Assembly (NCBI RefSeq): GCF_014960965.1 | Contig: NZ_CP063169.1 | Coordinates: forward strand, 2,079,581-2,143,580 | Direction: 5' to 3' | DNA: 64,000 nucleotides | Source of the DNA: Ruania alkalisoli | GTDB lineage: Bacteria > Actinomycetota > Actinomycetes > Actinomycetales > Beutenbergiaceae | In this document: piece after piece, positions 56,681 to 64,000 of the stretch | How the letters are laid out: each line of letters opens with the position of its first letter | Position numbering within the stretch: the first letter of the stretch is position 1 | Translations under genes and position numbers: made by a program | Notes under the pieces: generated by a model | The model's database searches: none | What the model was told of the DNA's origin: nothing | The model's input: only the letters and a program-made list of their open reading frames with translations

Positions 56681-57367
56681 TCAGGGAGCGGTCAGTCCGG
56701 TGCGATGGGCATAGACGACGGCCTGCACGCGGTCCCGCGCACCGATCTTGGCCAGGACGTGCGAGACGTGCGTCTTCACCGTGGATTCGCCCACGAAGAG
56801 GCGGGTGGCGATCTCGGCATTCGACATACCCTCGGCGACGAGTGCCAATACGTCACGCTCTCGTGCGGTCAGCGGCTCGATCGGAGGAGCGGGGACGGGG
56901 TGTCTCGTTGCGCCCTCGCCGCCGCCATCTGCGACAGTGACCTCGGGACGCTGTACCAGGCGCTGGATGACACGGACCGTCAGTTCCGGTGCGAGCAGCG
57001 CGTGCCCATCCGCAACTGCGTGGATGGCTCCGACGAGGTCGTCCGGGTCGGCGTTCTTGAGCAGGAACCCGCTCGCTCCGGCCTCCAGCGCGGCGAACAG
57101 GTAGTCGTCGCGGTCGAAGGTCGTCAGGATGATGACCTTGGCCAGGTCCTCGCCGACGACCTGTCGGGTGGCTTCGATGCCGTCCATCGCCGGCATCTGC
57201 ACATCCATCAGGACGACGTCGACAGCTGTGCGCCGGAGTAGGTCGAGTGCGGCGTTTCCGTCGGCCGCCTGACCGACGACGTCGATGTCGGGCTCGACAG
57301 AGAGCACCATCGCGAAGCCGGAGCGCACGAGTGCTTGATCGTCGACGAGTGCGACGCGAATGCTCAC
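56681..57367 (-). CDS. NarL/LuxR-family response regulator
   Basis: A 228-residue response regulator. Receiver motifs are VALVDDQALVRSGFAMVL, phospho-Asp in VVLMDVQMPAMDG and Lys in FLLKNADPDDL. The C-terminal LuxR helix-turn-helix is LTARERDVLALVAEGMSNAEIATRLFVGESTVKTHVSHVLAKIGARDR (span quoted). A Gly/Pro-rich linker joins the halves. It starts 4 bp inside the kinase stop and precedes the NatAB-like exporter, its likely target. Confidence 0.92.
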   Translation of the reverse strand: MSIRVALVDDQALVRSGFAMVLSVEPDIDVVGQAADGNAALDLLRRTAVDVVLMDVQMPAMDGIEATRQVVGEDLAKVIILTTFDRDDYLFAALEAGASGFLLKNADPDDLVGAIHAVADGHALLAPELTVRVIQRLVQRPEVTVADGGGEGATRHPVPAPPIEPLTARERDVLALVAEGMSNAEIATRLFVGESTVKTHVSHVLAKIGARDRVQAVVYAHRTGLTAP

Positions 57368-58758
57368 GCGGACTCTCCCTCGCTAGCAGTGACGGTTCCG
57401 GCCCCGCTTGGCCCGTTTCCGGCAGCCTCTCGGTAGGGGAACCGTACCCGAACGCGCCAGCCCGGCCCGGGCTCGCGCGGGCCGGCGTCAACCTCGCCGT
57501 GATGTAACGCTGCTCGCTCCCGGATGCCGCGTAAACCGTAGCCAGTCCCGGACGTCGCGCCCCGGGGCCGGCCGTCGTCGAGCACCTCCACCTCCAACCA
57601 CGACGGCGCAGGCTCGCCTCCGGTGCGTAGCGTCACCGAGGCGCGACGAGCCGTGGAGTGGGAGCGCACATTGGTGAGCGATTCCTGCACGCACCGGTAC
57701 GCGGACAACGACAGCGGTGCAGCGGCCCGATTCAGATCCCCCGGTTCGGCCTCGACGCGCTCGACGGTCACGATCAGGCCGGCTTCGCGGTGGGTTCGGG
57801 CGAGAGCGTCAATGTCCCCCAGCCCGGGCTCGGGTGCCCGGGAATCGGAGGGCGTCTCGTCGTTGCGCAGGATGTGCAGCAGAGACCGCATCTCTTCGAC
57901 CGCCTCGCGGCTGGTCGATTCGATGGTCCGCAGTGCCTGCGCGCTGCGTTCGGGATCGACTGGCAGCATGCGACGGGAGGCAGCAGCTTGCACTCCGATC
58001 ACTGAGACGTGGTGAGCGATGACGTCGTGCAGCTCACGTGCGATCCGTACCCGCTCCTCGAGCACGGCACGGCGTGCGAGCTCGGCAGCCTGCTCGGCAA
58101 TCTGCTCAGCCTGCGCGCGGACCCGGACCCGGTCCAGGGCCGTACGCCAGGCCGTGCGACCGATCAGGACGGCGCCGCCGAAATAGGCGGCGTTGAGCAG
58201 GGCCGTGTACAGGGCGTAGGCCACCAGCGGCGGCAGCGGTCCGGCACCATGCTCGAACAGGCCGCTCATCTGACCGGCGGCGTTGGTGATCGTCAAGGCG
58301 ATCGTGATCCACAAGGCCATCGCCACGACCACCCCTGCCGTGAGAATCCACAGCAGGCGGCGGTCGGGCGCCCACGCGACCGCTGAGTACAGCGCGGCGA
58401 AGTAGGCCACCTGGAACGGCACGGAGATCGCGACCTCTGGGCTGAGATAGGCCAGCGCCACGAACAGACCAGACGCGAGCACGAGCACCGGTAGCGGCCA
58501 CCGCCGCCGCACACTGAGCGGGAACACCATCAACGCCACAGCGAGATAGGCGCGCCAGCCGGCCTCGTCCTCGAGACGCATCCCGTAGGACTTCGACAAG
58601 GCGACGACACCGAGCGCCACCGCGAGGTAGACGAGGGCACCGATGACGTCACGGCGCTGTTGCGCGGTTGTCGGCCCCGGCCGCTCCCACCACGGTTCGT
58701 CCGGATCGTTCAACCAGCCGAACAGGCGCCGGCCGCGGGGCGTGGGTGTCTCGGACAT
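57364..58758 (-). CDS. Membrane sensor histidine kinase (HisKA_3 / NarX-DesK type)
   Basis: A 464-residue kinase. About six transmembrane segments occupy residues 40-200 with no extracellular domain of size, a layout typical of DesK-like intramembrane sensors of envelope stress or bilayer state. The phosphorylation site is in VRIARELHDVIAHHVSVIGVQAAASRR and the ATPase domain shows VQESLTNVRSHS, DDGRPRG and GYGLRGIRERAALHHG. The ATG at 58756-58758 was chosen. It is coupled to the response regulator by a 4-bp overlap. Stimulus unknown. Confidence 0.9.
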   Translation of the reverse strand: MSETPTPRGRRLFGWLNDPDEPWWERPGPTTAQQRRDVIGALVYLAVALGVVALSKSYGMRLEDEAGWRAYLAVALMVFPLSVRRRWPLPVLVLASGLFVALAYLSPEVAISVPFQVAYFAALYSAVAWAPDRRLLWILTAGVVVAMALWITIALTITNAAGQMSGLFEHGAGPLPPLVAYALYTALLNAAYFGGAVLIGRTAWRTALDRVRVRAQAEQIAEQAAELARRAVLEERVRIARELHDVIAHHVSVIGVQAAASRRMLPVDPERSAQALRTIESTSREAVEEMRSLLHILRNDETPSDSRAPEPGLGDIDALARTHREAGLIVTVERVEAEPGDLNRAAAPLSLSAYRCVQESLTNVRSHSTARRASVTLRTGGEPAPSWLEVEVLDDGRPRGATSGTGYGLRGIRERAALHHGEVDAGPREPGPGWRVRVRFPYREAAGNGPSGAGTVTASEGESA

Positions 58759-58896
58759 CGTCGGTGAGCGTATCCGCGATGCGCCTCTGGCGCCTCCGTC
58801 GTGAGATGGAGTCGCGTGTACGTGCCGACACATGCACCACCGGGTGGGTGGATTACGGCACCCGATGGTCACAAAACTAGCCGGACCATGATTGAC

Positions 58897-58915
58897 TAAG
58901 GCAATGCTCACCTCA
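58897..58915 (+). promoter_or_regulatory. DtxR/IdeR-type iron box overlapping a start codon
   Basis: TAAGGCAATGCTCACCTCA fits the 19-bp consensus TWAGGTWAGSCTWACCTWA at about 15 positions. It covers the ATG (58904) of the siderophore-interacting protein gene. A bound Fe-repressor would block transcription start and elongation. Pattern match with strong gene context. Confidence 0.55.
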
Positions 58916-59890
58916 CCCGTCGTCGTTGCTGACCTCGTGAAGGACGATCGTCCCGCCTACCGGCCCTACGCCGTCCAGGTGCGTGCGCTGCAGTGGCTGA
59001 CGCCGCATTTCGTGCGCGTGACCTTTACTGGACCGCAGCTGCACTGGTTCGGAACTGATGGCGATGATCAGCGCATCAAGCTGATGTTCCCGCGGGCTGA
59101 CGGGACGTTGTGCGACGTCGGAGCCGACGATGAACAGACGTGCCGGGCGGGGACTTGGTACGAGCGGTGGCGTGGTCTGTCCGCTGAGGAGCGCGGTCCC
59201 ATCCGCACCTACACCGTCCGGGCGGTACGCCCGGAGCGGGCCGAGATTGACGTCGACATGGTCTCCCACGGGGACGCCGGGCCCGCCTCGCGCTGGATCG
59301 CACGCGCCGCCGTCGGGGATGAACTGGTCATCAGCGGACCCGACGGACGTTCGACAGGTTCGGGCGGGGGGCGTGACTGGGCGCCTGGGGACGCACGGGA
59401 CCTGCTGCTCGCCGGAGATGAGACCGCGGCGCCAGCTATCTGCGCGATCCTGGAGCGGCTCGAGCCGGGCAGACGGGCGCGGGCATTCATCGAGGTACCG
59501 ACCGCTGCCGACGCACTCAAGCCGAATCTGCCGGAGGGGGTGTCGATCACGTGGCTGGGCCGGGAGAACCGCTCGCACGGCGACTTGCTGTTGCCAGCGG
59601 TCACGGAATGGGTGCGTCAGCATGCCGACCTCGTCGGGCCCGGCAACGGCACCGATGTCGAGGACGTCGACATCGATTCCGCCATCCTGTGGGACTCGCC
59701 GGTGATGCGAGCAGCACCTGACACCTGCGGGAGGCGGGAGCGGTGTGGCGCGGCGTTCTACGCCTGGTTCGCCGGAGAGGCCGCCGTGATCAAGACGCTA
59801 CGGAGGGTGCTGGTCACCGAGATCGGCGTGTGCCGCCGTCGGGTGGCCTTCATGGGGTACTGGCGCGACGGGCGTGCCGAAGGGCAATGA
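58904..59890 (+). CDS. Siderophore-interacting protein (ferric-siderophore reductase, SIP/ViuB family)
   Basis: A 328-residue FAD- and NAD(P)H-binding enzyme that reduces ferric siderophores in the cytoplasm to free iron. The flavin domain shows VRVTFTGPQLHWFGTDGDDQRIKLMFP and IRTYTVRAVRPERAEIDVDMVSHGDAGPASRWIARAAVGDELVISGP (in parts), with the RTYTVR FAD motif. The NAD-binding part is LLLAGDETAAPAICAILERL, and the C terminus shows the SIP-type W-rich FYAWFAGEAAVIKTLRRVL and RGYWR-like MGYWRDGRAEGQ. The ATG at 58904 was chosen. An iron box covers the start. It diverges from the kinase operon. Confidence 0.92.
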   Translation: MLTSPVVVADLVKDDRPAYRPYAVQVRALQWLTPHFVRVTFTGPQLHWFGTDGDDQRIKLMFPRADGTLCDVGADDEQTCRAGTWYERWRGLSAEERGPIRTYTVRAVRPERAEIDVDMVSHGDAGPASRWIARAAVGDELVISGPDGRSTGSGGGRDWAPGDARDLLLAGDETAAPAICAILERLEPGRRARAFIEVPTAADALKPNLPEGVSITWLGRENRSHGDLLLPAVTEWVRQHADLVGPGNGTDVEDVDIDSAILWDSPVMRAAPDTCGRRERCGAAFYAWFAGEAAVIKTLRRVLVTEIGVCRRRVAFMGYWRDGRAEGQ

Positions 59891-60000
59891 GCAGCGCCGC
59901 GCAGATCCGGGCGCCGGAGTGCAGGGCGCCGGTAGCATCGGCGTGGACGGTGGACCATGGTGAGGCCGCCTCGCACGTGTCCTGACGCGTCGGCGGAGAG

Positions 60001-60036
60001 CAGGTCCCGGCCGTTCGGGGGAGCGGCCGGGACCTG
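60001..60036 (+). terminator. Stem-loop after the siderophore-interacting protein gene
   Basis: A perfect 13-bp stem (CAGGTCCCGGCCG at 60001-60013 with its complement at 60024-60036) and a 10-nt loop, followed by TGTCTGTC. It lies in the 194-bp gap before the next gene. No other feature is seen in that gap. Confidence 0.7.
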
Positions 60037-60084
60037 TGTCTGTCACCATCTCCCCGACGACGATGCCCGCAACCTGGAGGCCCG

Positions 60085-60906
60085 ATGTTCCCGCTCGGAT
60101 CCGCTGCACCCCCGACGACGGCCCCCGAGCTGGACGACCGGCTCGCCGACGGCATCAACGAGAGGCTGCACCCGGCCTCTGGTCGTGTCACTGTTGCCTC
60201 CGCGGTTGACCCTGACGGGCGGATCGGCAGGCTCGATCTGGACCTGACCGGAGTGGAACTGAGCCGACCGGGGCGTCAGGACCTGCCACCGCCAGATGGA
60301 GAGGCCACCCGTCGTGAGGTCCAGGCGCTGGTGATTCACGCCGAGCCGGTCATCATCGAGGGTGTGCCGGTTCATGCTCACGCCAGCATCCGCGGCCTCG
60401 CGATCACGTACCAGCCGCGCTCTGATGGGCGGTGGTGGCTTGCCCCCACAGATGAGGCCGGGAATGGGCTGCGCGGGAAGGCCCGTGTCAGTGCGAGCCT
60501 GGATGCTATCGAGCCGGTCCTGGTCTCGACCCTTTCCGAGCGCGTCGCGGCGACCGGATTCTCGCTGGTAGGTGCCCACCTGGACGCGACATCCCTGAGC
60601 CCCCGGGCGATTCGGCTCGAGGTGGAGGCCACCATTCGACGGGGACCATTGCGCGCGGTGGTCGTGGGCACGGCCACGGCCGAGGTCGGCACGGATATGG
60701 TCCTCGCGCTGCGAGATCTGGGAGTGCGCAGTGCCAGCCCCCTGGTCGGGATCGCGCTGGCGGCAGTCCGCGGGCGCCTGACGCAGTGGGAGGGTCACAC
60801 GGTCGACCTCAGCGCGTTGACGTTCGGTGGTGCCACTGTCCGAGATGTCGGACTCACGGTCACCGGACGCACTGTGACCCTTGAGGCGGAGATCGGCCAG
60901 CGGTGA
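60085..60906 (+). CDS. LmeA/DUF2993-like lipid-binding protein (tentative)
   Basis: A 273-residue protein without signal peptide or transmembrane segment. Repeated beta-rich segments (GRIGRLDLDLTGVEL, VHAHASIRGLAITYQ, FGGATVRDVGLTVTGRTVTLEAEIG) resemble the DUF2993 group that includes the mycobacterial mannosyltransferase-stimulating protein LmeA; this similarity is impressionistic. Absence of an export signal differs from secreted LmeA. The GTG of the next gene overlaps its end by 4 bp, indicating an operon with a coiled-coil protein. Confidence 0.5.
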   Translation: MFPLGSAAPPTTAPELDDRLADGINERLHPASGRVTVASAVDPDGRIGRLDLDLTGVELSRPGRQDLPPPDGEATRREVQALVIHAEPVIIEGVPVHAHASIRGLAITYQPRSDGRWWLAPTDEAGNGLRGKARVSASLDAIEPVLVSTLSERVAATGFSLVGAHLDATSLSPRAIRLEVEATIRRGPLRAVVVGTATAEVGTDMVLALRDLGVRSASPLVGIALAAVRGRLTQWEGHTVDLSALTFGGATVRDVGLTVTGRTVTLEAEIGQR

Positions 60907-61787
60907 CCGATCTGCTGGTGGACGCTGCAGCCGTGGTGTACCGCGCGAGGCCGGCCGCGTTCGTCCAGGTCCGCCGGGAACAGGCTGATGCGCTAGCCCG
61001 CGACGCGCCGGATGCGGCCGCTCGCCTGCGCGAACTGCCGAAACCAGTGCGCGCCGCATGGGCCGTCAACATGCTTGTCTGGCAGATGCCAGAACGTCTC
61101 GCCCAGCTTCTGGAACTCGGACGCGCACTGCGGGCGGCGCACGCGCGCGCCGACGCTGACGAGCTCCGGACCTTGTCGGGGGAGAGACGCGTTCTTCTGG
61201 CCACGATCGCTGGCGAGCTAGCCGCGATCTGCGCCGAGCTCGACGCACCGTTGAGCACGAGCACTCGCGATCAGGTGAACGAGACACTCGTGGCGGCGCT
61301 AAGCGAGGAGGCTGCGGAGCAGGCGATCGTCACGGGCAGGCTGGTGCGCCCATTGAGCCCTGGAATCGATCCGCGTTCGGTGACCGCACTGGCAGAGGTG
61401 CCGGGCAGGCCGCCAGAGCCACTGCGGCCAGGGTCGCCGCTGGTTCCGGTCCCGTCGGGGCGTGCGGACCAGAGCGGGACCGCGCGGTCGTCGCGAGGGC
61501 GCGCCGAGCGTGCCGCGGAGATCCGCGCGGCCGAGCGACGCGTGGCACGTCTGGAGAGCGCGCTCGAGCGAGCGACCGGGAAGGTGGCCGAGTACGACAC
61601 CGCCATGACCTCGCTACGTACCCGGGTCGATGAGACGCGCAAACAGTGGGAAGAGCTGGAACGAGAGCTCGAGCAGACGGCCCGCGAGCACCAACGCGCC
61701 GCGCGTACCCGGGATCAGGCGCGGAGCGCGCTGGCCCAAGCCGTCGACCTGCTCACGGCAGCAGAGCGTAATACCACATCTCACTGA
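60903..61787 (+). CDS. Coiled-coil protein, unknown function
   Basis: A 294-residue soluble protein I do not recognise. The N-terminal half is helical (VYRARPAAFVQVRREQADALARDA, LPKPVRAAWAVNMLVWQMPERLAQLLELGRALRAAHARADADEL; in parts), a Pro/Gly/Ser-rich linker sits at about residues 165-200, and the last 90 residues form a strong coiled coil (RVARLESALERATGKVAEYD, TRKQWEELERELEQTAREHQRA). Coupled to the DUF2993-like gene by 4 bp. Such pairs occur in other Micrococcales from memory, but no function is known. Confidence 0.65.
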   Translation: MTDLLVDAAAVVYRARPAAFVQVRREQADALARDAPDAAARLRELPKPVRAAWAVNMLVWQMPERLAQLLELGRALRAAHARADADELRTLSGERRVLLATIAGELAAICAELDAPLSTSTRDQVNETLVAALSEEAAEQAIVTGRLVRPLSPGIDPRSVTALAEVPGRPPEPLRPGSPLVPVPSGRADQSGTARSSRGRAERAAEIRAAERRVARLESALERATGKVAEYDTAMTSLRTRVDETRKQWEELERELEQTAREHQRAARTRDQARSALAQAVDLLTAAERNTTSH

Positions 61788-61843
61788 CCGAGACGTCAGT
61801 GGCGTCCGCCTTGCCGGCAGGCAGGCGCGCCTATCGTGAACGG

Positions 61844-62266
61844 ATGACCGAACTCTGGATCCGCCTTGCGGTGGTCGTGGTGCTTCTTGGTGCCGCCACG
61901 CTGGGCTGGCTCCTGCTGCAGCACAGGCGGCGTCCACGTCGGGTGGAGCACGGAAGCGGGCTGGAGGTCATCGCGGCCAGAGTGCCCGTTCCGGCCGGTG
62001 CTGGGCAGGTCGTTGTGCAGTTCTCCGGGCCACACTGCTCCGCTTGCGGTCCCACCGCCCGGGCCTGGCGCAGCGTCACGTCGGCGCCGGACGCATTCGT
62101 CGAGGTGGACGTGACTGAGCATCTGGAGTTGGCGACCGCGTTCGGCGTCCTCAGCACACCCACCAGCCTGGTTTTCGACAATGTCGGCCGATTGCGTGCC
62201 CGTGTGGGTGGCGCCGCCTCGCCGACCCGTGCGCGCGAGGCGCTGTCGTTGGTGGCAGCTCAATGA
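61844..62266 (+). CDS. Membrane-anchored thioredoxin-family protein
   Basis: A 140-residue protein: one N-terminal transmembrane helix (IRLAVVVVLLGAATLGWLLLQ), a basic stretch, then a thioredoxin fold with the redox motif PHCSACGPTARAW (CSAC), STPTSLVFD containing the cis-proline region, and a C-terminal helix. The orientation suggests the domain faces outside or the cytoplasmic face; charge distribution (RRRPRR after the helix) favours the domain being cytoplasmic. It overlaps the DUF4395 gene by 4 bp, a pairing widely seen in actinobacteria. Confidence 0.82.
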   Translation: MTELWIRLAVVVVLLGAATLGWLLLQHRRRPRRVEHGSGLEVIAARVPVPAGAGQVVVQFSGPHCSACGPTARAWRSVTSAPDAFVEVDVTEHLELATAFGVLSTPTSLVFDNVGRLRARVGGAASPTRAREALSLVAAQ

Positions 62267-62709
62267 CCGGGACCAGTGGAACAGGGATCGACCCACGTGG
62301 GCCGCGAGTCGGAGCCGGCATCACGAGTGTGCTACTCATCGCCGTGATCCTGCTGAGCGGCGCCGCGGGACTGGTCGTTCTCGCGGTGGTGGTCGCATCG
62401 TTTGCGCTCGGTACGGCCGCAGGAGTCGGGCGCACCTGGCAGGGGGCGCTCTACCGGCGCGTGATCCAGCCCCGTCTCGGACCTCCGGCCGAGCTGGAAG
62501 ATCCGGCACCACCGCGATTCGCACAGGCAGTCGGTCTGCTCATCACTGCTGCCGGACTGGTGCTTGGCTTGCTCGGGGTGACCTGGGCGCCGCCGGTGTT
62601 CGCCGGTGTGGCTCTGGTGGCCGCATTCCTGAACGCTGTGTTCGGTTTCTGCCTCGGATGTGAGATGTACGTGCTGCTCCGGCGCTTGCGCCGTCCCACC
62701 GTGGCCTGA
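62263..62709 (+). CDS. DUF4395 membrane protein
   Basis: A 148-residue integral membrane protein of the DUF4395 family with four hydrophobic segments. The family signature is IDPRGPRVGAGITSVLLIAV near the N terminus and FGFCLGCEMYVLLRRL at the C terminus, which contains two cysteines facing the membrane that could exchange disulfides with the preceding thioredoxin-like protein (inference). The ATG overlaps the thioredoxin gene stop. Convergent with the next gene, 3 bp away. Confidence 0.85.
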   Translation: MTGTSGTGIDPRGPRVGAGITSVLLIAVILLSGAAGLVVLAVVVASFALGTAAGVGRTWQGALYRRVIQPRLGPPAELEDPAPPRFAQAVGLLITAAGLVLGLLGVTWAPPVFAGVALVAAFLNAVFGFCLGCEMYVLLRRLRRPTVA

Positions 62710-62712
62710 GCG

Positions 62713-62925
62713 CTACCGGCGCCGCCGGTGCCACCAGGTGGCGACGAATGGCCACGAGAACGCGATCAGCGCGCAGAGCACGAGCGTCCCTCCCCATCCG
62801 AGGCCTAGCCGATAGGCGACCAGGTTGATCAGCAGGATCACAGCCAACGTGATCAGCATCTGCTTCGTGCCGAGCCGCCACAGTCGGCGGTCGCGGTGGA
62901 TGCGCGGACGCTGGGGGCTGCTCAT
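62713..62925 (-). CDS. Small two-helix membrane protein
   Basis: A 70-residue protein: basic N terminus (RPRIHRDRRLWRL), then two transmembrane segments (QMLITLAVILLINLVAYRLGLGWGGTLVLCALIAFSWPFVATWW) and a basic end HRRRR (longer stretch quoted as two adjoining helices, at most 20 residues each in reality). No family recognised. Its ATG overlaps the stop of the LLM oxidoreductase gene (ATGA), so it is translationally coupled to it. Confidence 0.65.
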   Translation of the reverse strand: MSSPQRPRIHRDRRLWRLGTKQMLITLAVILLINLVAYRLGLGWGGTLVLCALIAFSWPFVATWWHRRRR

Positions 62926-63911
62926 CGGATGAGCTCCGGGAGGACCTGCCGCTCGAACAGCTCGATACCTGAGCGGTCGTAGGCAGCCTCTGGGAAATAG
63001 AGGATCGCGTACGTCATCCCGGCCTCCTGCATCCCGCTCAGCCGTTCTACGACCTGCTCCGGAGTTCCCGTCGTCAGGGACGCACGGTAGCCGGCGACGA
63101 TCTGTGCGGCCCGGTCCGCGCCCACAGCAGCGGTCATCCGATCCTCCAGCTGCCACAGCCGATCGGCGACCTCGGCCTCGCTCGACCCGATCGCCGTGTT
63201 GTAGTTGGAGGATCGAACGATGGTGTCGAAGTCGGTGCCGACCTGGTCGCAGTGCTCACGCAGGACCTGACTCTTGTGGGCGAAGCCGTCTGGCGATCCG
63301 TCGAAATTCGTGTGGGTGGCGTAGCGTGCGGCGATCTTCAGCGTCACCTTCTCACCACCGCCGGCGATCCACAGCGGTAGTCCGCCGTCCTGCAATGGGC
63401 GGGGCTGCACGATCGCACCGTCGACCTGATAGTGCGTCCCATTGAGCGTCGCCACGCCGTCGGTCCAGGCCTGGCGCATGATCTGCACGCCTTCGTCGAG
63501 CATGCCGAGGCGCTGCCCGGCGCGCGGAAAGCCGTAGCCATATGCCCGCCATTCGTGCTCGTACCATCCGCCGCCGATCCCCATCTGCGCGCGTCCACCG
63601 GAGATGATGTCGACCGTTGCGGCGACCTTCGCCAGATAGGCCGGGTTGCGATACGCCATACACGTGCACATCTGGCCCAGCTTGACGCTGGAGGTGGAGG
63701 CGGCAAAGGCGGACATCAGTGTCCATGCCTCGTGAGTTGCCTCCTTACTCGGAACCGGGGTCGTGTGGAAGTGGTCGTAGACCCAGATCGAGTCCCAGGC
63801 GCCTGCGTCGGCCACCTGGGCGAGTCCGTTCATCACGTTCCAGTGGTCGACCGGGTCGATGCCCACCAGATCGAAGCGCCAGCCCTGCGGGATGAAGAAG
63901 CCGAATTCCAT
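62922..63911 (-). CDS. LLM-class F420-dependent oxidoreductase
   Basis: A 329-residue luciferase-like monooxygenase-fold enzyme. The N terminus is EFGFFIPQGWRFDL, followed by SIWVYDHFHTTP, LGQMCTCMAYRNPAYLAKVAATVDIISGGRAQMGIGGGWYEHEWRAYGYGFP (in parts), where the HxxP and GGGW segments bind the deazaflavin in the family, and PLPLWIAGGG-like GGLPLWIAGGGE. The family usually uses cofactor F420 in actinobacteria, sometimes FMN; the substrate is unknown. The frame opens at a TTG; the ATG at 63909-63911 is preferred. Its stop overlaps the small membrane protein gene. Confidence 0.88.
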   Translation of the reverse strand: MEFGFFIPQGWRFDLVGIDPVDHWNVMNGLAQVADAGAWDSIWVYDHFHTTPVPSKEATHEAWTLMSAFAASTSSVKLGQMCTCMAYRNPAYLAKVAATVDIISGGRAQMGIGGGWYEHEWRAYGYGFPRAGQRLGMLDEGVQIMRQAWTDGVATLNGTHYQVDGAIVQPRPLQDGGLPLWIAGGGEKVTLKIAARYATHTNFDGSPDGFAHKSQVLREHCDQVGTDFDTIVRSSNYNTAIGSSEAEVADRLWQLEDRMTAAVGADRAAQIVAGYRASLTTGTPEQVVERLSGMQEAGMTYAILYFPEAAYDRSGIELFERQVLPELIR

Positions 63912-63921
63912 AGTGCTCAAC

Positions 63922-64000
63922 CTACGCTGCTCTGGTACGTCGTCGCTGCAATCGCCACACGACGACAGCCGCCGCCGTGACGAGGACGAGTACCAGCACC
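63922..64000 (-). CDS. C-terminal end of a membrane protein (cut by window edge)
   Basis: Only the last 25 codons are inside the window. They read as a hydrophobic helix VLVLVLVTAAAVVVW followed by a basic tail RLQRRRTRAA and a TAG stop at 63922-63924. This is the layout of a C-terminal membrane anchor with cytoplasmic tail. It lies 11 bp upstream of the LLM oxidoreductase start on the same strand and could belong to the same operon. No family can be named from this fragment. Confidence 0.5.
   Translation of the reverse strand, partial: VLVLVLVTAAAVVVWRLQRRRTRAA

Overview
The window is about 64 kb of high-GC actinobacterial chromosome. The gene content points to a Micrococcales-type organism (Beutenbergia/Georgenia/Ruania-like): ctaB-tkt-tal-zwf, parA-scpA-scpB-rluB, a DevS/DevR pair, an F420-type LLM oxidoreductase, DUF2510 and DUF427 proteins, many GTG starts and leaderless-looking promoters. 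The genus assignment is inference; no marker in the window fixes it.

Layout. 1-17.6 kb is core chromosome: the pentose-phosphate genes tkt, tal and zwf on the minus strand; ctaB and xerD diverging from them; a flotillin and a small Rdx-type thiol protein; then a long plus-strand run of parA, scpA, scpB, rluB, a DUF2332 gene, a secreted phosphodiesterase-like protein, tyrA, cmk, plsC and der. 17.7-19.9 kb holds a small membrane protein, a PIG-L deacetylase, an MpaB-like (DUF2236) protein and tRNA-Pro(GGG) with a strong intrinsic terminator.

20.1-29.3 kb is the most distinctive segment. It opens with a CsoR/CstR-type operator overlapping the -10 of a leaderless two-gene unit (truncated thioredoxin plus CoA-disulfide reductase-rhodanese fusion). 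Next come three universal stress proteins, a metal P-type ATPase with an unusual CPL motif, a GyrI-like ligand-binding protein and a DevS/DevR (DosS/DosR) two-component pair. Three sites fitting GGGACYWWNGSCCC, the core of the mycobacterial DosR box, lie in the two divergent promoter regions. I read this as a hypoxia/NO/redox dormancy-type regulon joined to a persulfide-response unit.

29.3-45.4 kb is a mosaic of accessory modules: an AI-2E family exporter; an Fbp-like iron ABC importer fused transcriptionally to a divergent cobalamin adenosyltransferase and a Nudix hydrolase; a PadR-DUF1048-ABC exporter operon with a repeat-rich operator; an aldo/keto reductase; a divergent dehydrogenase/TetR pair with two matching operators; a DUF427 protein; a lipase-maturation-factor-like membrane protein; and a three-gene membrane module I cannot name. 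45.4-50.9 kb (minus strand) is a Ugp-like ABC importer with its own glycerophosphodiesterase and phosphodiesterase but no ATPase. 51.1-58.8 kb carries an ASCH-like gene, NADP-glutamate dehydrogenase, a DUF2510 envelope protein, and a histidine kinase/response regulator next to a NatAB-type exporter. 58.9-64 kb has an iron-box-preceded siderophore-interacting protein, a DUF2993-like plus coiled-coil pair, a thioredoxin/DUF4395 pair, an LLM oxidoreductase and the tail of a membrane protein.

The window has no CRISPR array, rRNA, transposase or prophage that I could recognise. Long antisense open frames over tal, tkt, gdhA and other genes are GC-bias shadows. Intergenic stretches are short; the longest, 30515-30814, is exactly 300 bp and holds only divergent leaders and one palindrome.
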